Assembly: GCA_946481095.1 (NCBI GenBank) | Contig: CAMLML010000040.1 | Location: 1-37,630 of the forward strand | DNA length: 37,630 nt | Source: an uncultured Cellvibrio sp. | Lineage (GTDB): Bacteria; Pseudomonadota; Gammaproteobacteria; Pseudomonadales; Cellvibrionaceae | Direction: 5' to 3' | Shown here: piece after piece, positions 19,321 through 25,336 of the stretch | How the letters are laid out: each line of letters opens with the position of its first letter | Position numbering within the stretch: position 1 is the stretch's first letter | Made by a program: the position numbers and the translations under genes | The notes under the pieces: generated by a model | Databases searched by the model: none | Told to the model about the DNA's origin: nothing | Seen by the model: the letters and a program-made list of their open reading frames with translations, nothing else

Positions 19321-19350
19321 TGTAAATTTATATACAAAAATAAATTTACA
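19321..19350. promoter_or_regulatory. Perfect AT-rich inverted repeat upstream of afc95A, possible operator
   Basis: TGTAAATTTA (19321-19330) and TAAATTTACA (19341-19350) are exact reverse complements around a 10-bp spacer. The centre is about 80 bp before the afc95A start and 50 bp past the halogenase stop. Half-site spacing of 20 bp centre to centre is about two helical turns, as for a dimeric regulator. No T run follows, so it is not a typical terminator. Confidence 0.45.
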
Positions 19351-19385
19351 AATGAAAATACAGCCACTGTGGATTGGGTAACTGA

Positions 19386-20867
19386 TTACCCGATTGTTTG
19401 CAGAAATTGGGCATGGGTTGAAGCGTATTGGAGGCCCTTGCCTATGGCACCCCTCATTTTATTCAGGATTAAACCAATCTTGTCAGTGTCATTCGATGGC
19501 TCAATAAAAGTAGGTGTAACCCCGAATCCATAGTACATGCTGACCCAGCTCTCTTCTTTGAAGGATTCCTGTTCCAGAAGTTTGATATCTCCGGTGTTTT
19601 CGAAAATAGAAATTTTTTCTTTGAGAGTTGAGGGTATTTCCATTTCTCTGACATGCTGCCAAAAAGGGTCAGATCTGCCATTTAGTTTGTAATGCAAAAT
19701 AATAAAATCCCGGATGCGTTCATACTCAAGCCGGTTCAGACGATTGGCTTCAGCAACATGTTTTTCATCAATCTCAAAATTGACCAAAAAGCCGGTTAAC
19801 TTGGCGATACCCGTTTGAATCAGCGAAATACTGGTTGATTCCAAGGGCTCCAGAAAACCGCTCGACAGTCCAATGGATACACAGTTTTTATACCAAAAAT
19901 CCCGACGCATCCCCGTTGTGAAACGAATCAATCTGGGTTCAATGACTCTCTCACCCGTTAAATTATTTAATAATTCTTCGCGTGCCTGTTCGTGAGAAAT
20001 AAATTGGCTGCAATATACATAACCATTACCGACTCGATGCTGTAAGGGAATATGCCATTGCCATCCGGCAATTCGGGTAGAAGAACGAGTGAAAGGATCA
20101 GGTTCAAATACACTTTTTGTTTGCACAGCCAAAGCACTGTCACAAGGCAACCAATGACTCCAATTTTCGTATTCAACGCCCAATGCTTTTTCAATTAATA
20201 ATGCTGTGATACCTGAGCAATCAACAAACAAGTCCCCTTCTATCACTTGGCCCGACTCCATCAATATGGACTTGATAAAACCGGAAGTTGTATCCAATTG
20301 TACATGACCAACCTTCCCTTCAATCCTTTTCACTCTTCTTTTTTCTGCATAATCCCGCAAGAACTTTGCAAACAATGATGCATCGAAATGATAGGCATAG
20401 TTGTACCAGGCCAAACGACTTTTATCGTCAAAGCTGGGCTGCGCAAATTTGCCTGCCCTTGCTAATTGGGTACTTAAACAAAACTGATCCAAACCTTCTT
20501 CATAACCCTGTTTTTTTGCCGCCCACCAGGTTTTGTGAAAAGGTCTGTCTTCTATCTGCACACCATAAGCAGCAAAGGGATGAAAAAAATCGGTTCCCTT
20601 TGCTGCCCAATCTTTAAATTCAATACCCAATTTAAATGTTGCATTGGTGGCTTTTATAAACTCACTTTCTTTAATATCCAGATCGCGAATAAATTGGTGA
20701 ATACCCGGTACAGTCGCCTCACCAACACCAATGGTGCCAATTTGTTCAGATTCAATAAGGTTAAGCTGAATAGGCGTTTGATCCAGCCATTTGGACAAAA
20801 AAGCAGCCGTCATCCAACCAGCAGTACCGCCACCGACTATGACTATGCTTGATATTTTTTTATTCAT
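19386..20867 (-). CDS. Tryptophan halogenase-family flavoprotein
   Basis: A 493-residue member of the flavin-dependent tryptophan halogenase family. It has the FAD motif IVGGGTAGWMTA (residues 10-20), the halogenase lysine at position 79 (ATFKLGI), the WxWxIP motif GWQWHIP (269-273) and SSGFLEPLESTSI with the Glu343 that partners the substrate in true halogenases. ATG at 20867 was chosen because the FAD motif starts ten residues later; the longer frame needs a TTG start. All catalytic motifs are intact, so halogenation or another FAD-dependent reaction is possible. Genes of this family often sit beside TonB-dependent receptors in carbohydrate loci of Xanthomonadales, Caulobacter and Alteromonadales, where their role is unknown. 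It is the first gene of the minus-strand locus and needs a flavin reductase encoded elsewhere. Confidence 0.88.
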   Translation of the reverse strand: MNKKISSIVIVGGGTAGWMTAAFLSKWLDQTPIQLNLIESEQIGTIGVGEATVPGIHQFIRDLDIKESEFIKATNATFKLGIEFKDWAAKGTDFFHPFAAYGVQIEDRPFHKTWWAAKKQGYEEGLDQFCLSTQLARAGKFAQPSFDDKSRLAWYNYAYHFDASLFAKFLRDYAEKRRVKRIEGKVGHVQLDTTSGFIKSILMESGQVIEGDLFVDCSGITALLIEKALGVEYENWSHWLPCDSALAVQTKSVFEPDPFTRSSTRIAGWQWHIPLQHRVGNGYVYCSQFISHEQAREELLNNLTGERVIEPRLIRFTTGMRRDFWYKNCVSIGLSSGFLEPLESTSISLIQTGIAKLTGFLVNFEIDEKHVAEANRLNRLEYERIRDFIILHYKLNGRSDPFWQHVREMEIPSTLKEKISIFENTGDIKLLEQESFKEESWVSMYYGFGVTPTFIEPSNDTDKIGLILNKMRGAIGKGLQYASTHAQFLQTIG

Positions 20868-21089
20868 AAAATTATTCTTATTAATAAAATAGTTTTCATA
20901 GTATTTAATGGCAGGGGAAATGACAATAGCCAACTCACCGGGATTTAGTGACCGCGCAATTGAATGATTTCAAACATCCTTCTGAAGAACGCCAATGCAG
21001 AATTACGCACCAACTTGATGTCTATAAGGACATTTACCTGAGTCTTTCAGTATACTTCCGCCCTTCCAATCAAGCCGGTAAACCATAAG

Positions 21090-22421
21090 ATGAGTGATAA
21101 ACCACGGGATTCTTCTGTTGATTTGATTATCAAAGCGCGCTGGATAGTGCCAGTGGTTCCGGCCAACAAGGTTTTCGAAAACTGCGCACTGGTGATAGAT
21201 CAGGGACAAATTCTGGCGTTGTTACCTCATCAGGAAGCTGATCGTCGATTTACTGCTGATAACAGTTTGCACCTGCCAAATCACTTATTGATTCCCGGTT
21301 TGATTAATTCCCACTGTCACGCAGCCATGAGTTTGTTTCGTGGTTTTGCGGATGATCAACCTTTACAGCAATGGTTAACTGAATCCATCTGGCCTGCAGA
21401 AAAACGCTGGGTCAGTGCCGATTTTGTTCGCGATGGTAGCGAACTGGCAATTGCAGAAATGATTCAGTCGGGCATCAGTTGTTTTTCCGATATGTATTTT
21501 TTTCCGGAAGAAACGGCACAAGCCTGTTTGGATGCAAAATTGCGCTGTCAGTTAAGTTTTCCGGTGATGGATTTTGCAACCGCCTGGGGATCGGGCGCAG
21601 ATGATTACATGGCCAAAGGTTTAACCCTGCATGATAATTTTCGCGATAGTGAGTTAATTAATATTGCTTTTGGTCCCCACGCACCTTACACAGTGTCCGA
21701 ATCGGTGTTGCGACGTATTGCGATACTCGCGCAGGAAATGGATATGCCTGTGCAAATTCATTTACACGAAACTGCGCAAGAAATTATTGATTCTTTAAAA
21801 ATGTATCACAAGCGTCCCAGCGAACGCTTGATGGATTTGGGATTGTTATCACCACTCACACAATGTGTGCATATGACACAAATCGATGAAACCGATATTG
21901 CACTCTTGCAAAATTCCGGCGCATCGATAATTCATTGTCCTGAATCCAATTTAAAATTAGCCAGTGGTTTTTGCCCTGTGCACAAATTATTAAATGCAGG
22001 AATTAATGTTGCTATAGGTACAGATGGAGCAGCCAGTAATAACGATCTATCTCTATTAGGCGAAATGAAAACAGCCGCGCTTTTAGCAAAAGCCGTTTCC
22101 GGAAATGCCACTGCTTTGAATGCACATACAGCATTGCGTATGGCAACATTGAATGGCGCCATGGCATTGGGATTGGAAGATAAAATTGGCAGTTTGGAAG
22201 TTGGCAAATCAGCTGACATTGCGGCAATTGATTTATCCAGCTTACATGCACAACCGATTTATGATCCGGTTTCACAGTTGATTTACAATCAATCGGCGCA
22301 ACAGGTGTCTCATTTATGGGTTAATGGAGAATGTTTATTAAGTGAAGGGAAATTGCAGACCCTGGATGAAAAAGAATTGCGTGCAAAAGCAAACTATTGG
22401 CGAGGAAAGATTGCGCGTTAA
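21090..22421 (+). CDS. mtaD: TRZ/ATZ-family amidohydrolase, probable methylthioadenosine/S-adenosylhomocysteine deaminase
   Basis: A 443-residue metal-dependent amidohydrolase predicted to deaminate 5'-methylthioadenosine, S-adenosylhomocysteine or 5'-deoxyadenosine to the inosine analogues. Motifs in order are PGLINSHCHAAMSLFRG (two metal His), AFGPHAPYTVS, VQIHLHETAQEI (metal His), CVHMTQID, IHCPESNLKLASG and the metal-binding Asp in VAIGTDGAASNNDLSLLGEM. This pattern is shared by the TRZ/ATZ group, including the Pseudomonas MTA deaminase, and the neighbouring ubiG, mupP and yciK genes match the Pseudomonas order. It starts a plus-strand cluster divergent from the halogenase gene. No strong ribosome-binding site precedes the ATG. 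The exact adenosine substrate is inferred. Confidence 0.85.
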   Translation: MSDKPRDSSVDLIIKARWIVPVVPANKVFENCALVIDQGQILALLPHQEADRRFTADNSLHLPNHLLIPGLINSHCHAAMSLFRGFADDQPLQQWLTESIWPAEKRWVSADFVRDGSELAIAEMIQSGISCFSDMYFFPEETAQACLDAKLRCQLSFPVMDFATAWGSGADDYMAKGLTLHDNFRDSELINIAFGPHAPYTVSESVLRRIAILAQEMDMPVQIHLHETAQEIIDSLKMYHKRPSERLMDLGLLSPLTQCVHMTQIDETDIALLQNSGASIIHCPESNLKLASGFCPVHKLLNAGINVAIGTDGAASNNDLSLLGEMKTAALLAKAVSGNATALNAHTALRMATLNGAMALGLEDKIGSLEVGKSADIAAIDLSSLHAQPIYDPVSQLIYNQSAQQVSHLWVNGECLLSEGKLQTLDEKELRAKANYWRGKIAR

Positions 22422-22542
22422 TTCCCCACTTTGAAAAAGGGGGCCAGGGGGGATTTAAAAAAGTTGTCACTGAGACAATTTAGGAAAGTATATTTTTCAA
22501 GAATTTAAATCCCTCCTAACCTCCCTTTTTCAAAGGGAGGAA
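22422..22542. repeat. Paired extragenic palindromes, CCTCCCTTTTTC variant (site 2)
   Basis: An arm at 22422-22458 and an arm at 22504-22542 are about 80 percent identical in inverted orientation. Each contains a TTTGAAAAAGGG-type core and a GGGGGATTT-type end. The space between is about 45 bp. The element fills the mtaD-ubiG gap and could form a large hairpin in the transcript. The C/T-rich and G/A-rich make-up resembles the other sites but the core differs. Confidence 0.85.
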
Positions 22543-22563
22543 CTAAAACAGAGAGAGAAAAAA

Positions 22564-23280
22564 ATGACAGGTACAAACATGAACATAGACACAGCCGAAA
22601 TCGCCAAATTTGAAGCCCTCGCCAGTCGCTGGTGGGATAAAAACAGTGAATTCAAACCACTGCACGATATCAACCCGTTACGCGCTAATTTTATTGATTT
22701 ACATTCACCGGTGGCCGGAAAAAAAATCATTGATGTAGGTTGTGGTGGTGGCATTTTAGCGGAAGCGCTTGCGCAACGTGGTGCCAGTGTTTGCGGTATT
22801 GATATGGGCGAAGCCCCGTTAAATGTTGCACGTTTGCATGCATTGGAGTCAGGTGTTGATGTTGATTACCAACAAATCACCGCAGAAGAAAAAGCAGCCC
22901 AACAACCCGGTGAATACGACATAGTAACCTGTATGGAAATGTTGGAGCATGTTCCTGATCCCGCATCCGTTGTAAAAGCCTGCGCTGATTTGGCAAAAGA
23001 AAATGGTGATCTGTATTTTTCAACAATTAATCGCAATCCCAAAGCTTATGCTTTTGCTATTTTAGGCGCAGAATATATTTTGCGTTTATTACCACGAGGC
23101 ACTCACGATTATGCAAAATTTATTCGCCCATCAGAATTGGCAAGCTGGTTGCGTACGGCCGGACTGGAATTACAAACTATCACCGGTATGACCTATAACC
23201 CTATCACCAAACATTACAAATTAAATTCCAAAGATGTGGATGTGAATTATTTAATTCATGCCAAAAAAGTGAGTGTTTGA
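22564..23280 (+). CDS. ubiG: Ubiquinone biosynthesis O-methyltransferase
   Basis: UbiG carries out both O-methylation steps in ubiquinone synthesis, using S-adenosylmethionine, at the cytosolic face of the membrane. The 238-residue protein has the family N-terminus [30 protein letters not shown], the SAM-binding motif [19 protein letters not shown], and the later motifs [11 protein letters not shown] and [11 protein letters not shown]. The first ATG (22564) follows a purine-rich AGAGAGAAAAAA; an ATG five codons in is possible. The stop overlaps the next start (TGATG), showing translational coupling with the phosphatase gene. Confidence 0.95.
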   Translation: MTGTNMNIDTAEIAKFEALASRWWDKNSEFKPLHDINPLRANFIDLHSPVAGKKIIDVGCGGGILAEALAQRGASVCGIDMGEAPLNVARLHALESGVDVDYQQITAEEKAAQQPGEYDIVTCMEMLEHVPDPASVVKACADLAKENGDLYFSTINRNPKAYAFAILGAEYILRLLPRGTHDYAKFIRPSELASWLRTAGLELQTITGMTYNPITKHYKLNSKDVDVNYLIHAKKVSV

Positions 23281-23948
23281 TGAAAAAAACCATTCGCGCT
23301 GTGATCTTTGATCTGGATGGAACACTGTTAGATACAGCACCTGATTTTGTTTTAGTGGTGAATAAATTGCTTCATCAATATCAACAACCGGCTCTTGATT
23401 CTGAATTAATTCGAACTCAAGTTTCCAATGGTGCCAAAGCTCTGGTGAAATTGGCATTTGAATTGGAAGAAAATGATCCTGAATTTGAAATTCGTCGCGA
23501 AGCATTGCTCGATTTATATTTGCAACACATAGCTGATTACACGCGGCCTTTTGCTGGAATTGAATCGCTGATTAACAGATTGGTTCAACATCAAATTGTT
23601 TGGGGCGTAGCGACCAACAAACCTGCACGCTACACCAACCCCTTGATGCAGGCATTAAATATGCAACCTGCACCTTTCAGCGTCATTTGTCCTGATCACG
23701 TCAGCCGCGCAAAACCTGATCCCGAATCTTTATTTCTCGCCAGCCAACAATTAAATTGCTCTCCCGATCAAATTATTTATGTAGGTGATCATTTACGCGA
23801 CATAGAATGCGGAAAACGCGCGGGCAGTATTACCATCGCCGCCGCTTATGGTTATATTGATGAAAATGATTCGCCAGAAAGCTGGAATGCAGATTACATT
23901 GTGCAATCAGCAGATGAAATTTGGCCGATTGTGCAGGGTTATTTATAA
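23280..23948 (+). CDS. mupP: HAD phosphatase, probable N-acetylmuramic acid 6-phosphate phosphatase
   Basis: A 222-residue HAD-family phosphatase of the Gph group. It has motif I FDLDGTLLDTAPD, motif II in VATNKPARYT, motif III lysine in AKPDPESL and motif IV YVGDHLRDIECGKRAG. It begins with ATG overlapping the ubiG stop; the apparent upstream TTG codon is part of that overlap. Such proteins are often annotated as phosphoglycolate phosphatase. The ubiG-phosphatase-yciK order is that of Pseudomonas mupP, whose product removes phosphate from MurNAc-6-phosphate in the AmgK/MurU cell-wall recycling route, so that role is preferred. Sequence alone does not exclude phosphoglycolate as substrate. 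Confidence 0.8.
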   Translation: MKKTIRAVIFDLDGTLLDTAPDFVLVVNKLLHQYQQPALDSELIRTQVSNGAKALVKLAFELEENDPEFEIRREALLDLYLQHIADYTRPFAGIESLINRLVQHQIVWGVATNKPARYTNPLMQALNMQPAPFSVICPDHVSRAKPDPESLFLASQQLNCSPDQIIYVGDHLRDIECGKRAGSITIAAAYGYIDENDSPESWNADYIVQSADEIWPIVQGYL

Positions 23949-23955
23949 GATTTTA

Positions 23956-23989
23956 CCCTCTCCCTAACCCTCGTCCACAAGGAGAGGAG
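23956..23989. repeat. Single extragenic palindrome, CCCTCTCCC family (site 3)
   Basis: One unit only: CCCTCTCCCTAACCCTC, a short loop, then GGAGAGGA. It lies directly after the mupP stop codon and before yciK. It corresponds to one half of the paired elements at sites 1 and 4. Confidence 0.75.
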
Positions 23990-24050
23990 TCAGATCTAAC
24001 TGCTAATCAAATTGAGCAGGGTGATTTTTTAATTTTGAGAAGATTTATTT

Positions 24051-24797
24051 ATGCAATTACCATCAGATTTTTCTGTCACATCCACATCACTCGCTAACAA
24101 AATTATTCTGGTCACAGGTGCGGGTGACGGCATAGGTAAAGTCGCTGCAAAAAGTTTTGCGGCCTCGGGTGCAACTGTCATATTGGTTGGACGCACACTG
24201 GCCAAGCTGGAAAGAGTCTATGACGAGATTGAGGCTGCAGGTCATCCACAAGCGGCTATTTACCCTCTCAATCTGGAAAGTGCGACGGAAAAAGAATATG
24301 GAGACTTGTGTAATGTACTGGATGACAATTTTGGTCGATTGGATGGCATCTTGTTTAATGCCGCTGACCTGGGGGAGCGTACGCCAATATCCAATTACTC
24401 TGTAAACGCCTGGATGCGCTGCATGCAAGTTAACGTCAACTCACCGTTTATGATGACCCAAGCGCTTTTACCACTTCTGGAAAAATCGGAAAATGCCAGC
24501 TTGTTGTTTACCAGTTCAAGTGTTGCATTCGCAGGGCGTTCTTTCTGGGGCGGTTATGCCGCATCGAAAGCCGCTCAGGAAAACTTTATGCAAACCCTTG
24601 TGGATGAGTGCGAAGGAACCAATCGTATCAGGGCTAACAGTATCAATCCCGGTGCAACCCGAACCAAAATGCGGGCATCGGCCTATCCCGCCGAAGACCC
24701 AACCACTGTCAAAAAACCGGAAGACCTGATGCTGTCTTATATCTATTTATTAAGCGATGCATCAATAGGTACAACCGGGAAATCCTTTGCTTATTAG
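24051..24797 (+). CDS. yciK: YciK-family short-chain dehydrogenase/reductase
   Basis: A 248-residue classical SDR. It has the Rossmann motif VTGAGDGIGK, the NAA-like element FNAADLGER, the catalytic Ser region LLFTSSSVAF and Tyr-Lys in YAASKAA, then INPGATRTKMR. Gamma-proteobacterial YciK proteins have this length and the C-terminal pattern KKPEDLMLSYIYLLSDAS. The physiological substrate of YciK is not established. The gene lies 102 bp after mupP, across a repeat unit, and the ubiG-mupP-yciK order is conserved in pseudomonads. Confidence 0.88.
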   Translation: MQLPSDFSVTSTSLANKIILVTGAGDGIGKVAAKSFAASGATVILVGRTLAKLERVYDEIEAAGHPQAAIYPLNLESATEKEYGDLCNVLDDNFGRLDGILFNAADLGERTPISNYSVNAWMRCMQVNVNSPFMMTQALLPLLEKSENASLLFTSSSVAFAGRSFWGGYAASKAAQENFMQTLVDECEGTNRIRANSINPGATRTKMRASAYPAEDPTTVKKPEDLMLSYIYLLSDASIGTTGKSFAY

Positions 24798-24858
24798 CGG
24801 ATGTTTATTTGGCCGCCAATCTACTCTGATCAGAAAGACCAGAAATGAAATGCTGTCA

Positions 24859-24874
24859 ACACAATATATAGTAA
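24859..24874 (+). promoter_or_regulatory. Lone NrdR-like box
   Basis: ACACAATATATAGTAA matches 14 of 16 positions of the NrdR box consensus acaCwAtATaTwGtgt, differing only in the last two bases. No partner box is visible 31-32 bp to either side. It lies about 480 bp before the nrdA start. Confidence 0.45.
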
Positions 24875-25000
24875 TAACTCTTTTCTTTACGTATAAGAAA
24901 ATAATCTAAGATTTGTAAAAACCCATCAAACCACTCATAAGGCTCGCAACGCCCGAAAATACAGGATTTATGCCCCGGTTATACCAAACACGCACACAAG

Positions 25001-25009
25001 TTATCCACA
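25001..25009 (+). promoter_or_regulatory. Consensus DnaA box upstream of nrdA
   Basis: TTATCCACA is a perfect match to the strong DnaA box TTATNCACA. DnaA binds upstream of nrdAB in E. coli, so a site 330 bp before nrdA makes biological sense. A single 9-mer can occur by chance. Confidence 0.55.
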
Positions 25010-25246
25010 GCTTTTCCGCTGCTAATGAGGTTGCAATCGCCCGGAAATCGCATTATCTTGTAGCCCAAGCGCCTCCAGCCCCTATATGTAGGGTTCAATG
25101 CTCCGGAAAAAACGATCAACTGACGATAAAAAGCTGATCTTCGGACAAAGGCCACAAAACGACACCCCTGAAACCAAAGGCATTGCAGAACGAGCAAAAT
25201 GACACCTCTTTATCAAGCTGGTATCGCTCTTCCATTCCTTTTAATC

Positions 25247-25262
25247 GGGCTATTTTTAGTAA
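25247..25262 (+). promoter_or_regulatory. NrdR box, distal of a pair
   Basis: GGGCTATTTTTAGTAA retains the core CTAT..T.TAGT of acaCwAtATaTwGtgt with mismatches at the ends and two in the centre. It starts exactly 32 bp (three helical turns) before the proximal box, the spacing known for NrdR box pairs. Confidence 0.6.
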
Positions 25263-25278
25263 ACCAATTAAAAAGTAA

Positions 25279-25294
25279 AACACAAGATATTGTG
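25279..25294 (+). promoter_or_regulatory. NrdR box, proximal of a pair
   Basis: ACACAAGATATTGTGT matches 15 of 16 positions of acaCwAtATaTwGtgt. It sits within a longer perfect dyad (11-bp arms, 25274-25284 and 25289-25299). It ends 42 bp before the nrdA ATG. Together with the box 32 bp upstream it predicts repression of nrdAB by the ATP-cone repressor NrdR. Confidence 0.75.
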
Positions 25295-25336
25295 TTTTAC
25301 GGACAATAACAGCCACACTGAAGCAGGAGAAGTGAC

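Larger units (their letters stand above)
24798..25336 (+). promoter_or_regulatory. Long regulatory region upstream of nrdA
   Basis: This 539-bp non-coding stretch holds three NrdR-like boxes and a consensus DnaA box, listed separately. The first 60 bp follow yciK without an evident terminator. Open frames within it have no coding character. An AGGAG ribosome-binding site (25325-25330) precedes the nrdA ATG. No convincing -10/-35 pair can be fixed by eye. Confidence 0.7.

Noticed and set aside
20868..20933. Longer start for the halogenase-family protein
   Set aside because: It needs a TTG codon and adds 22 residues ahead of the FAD motif; the ATG at 20867 gives the normal family N-terminus.
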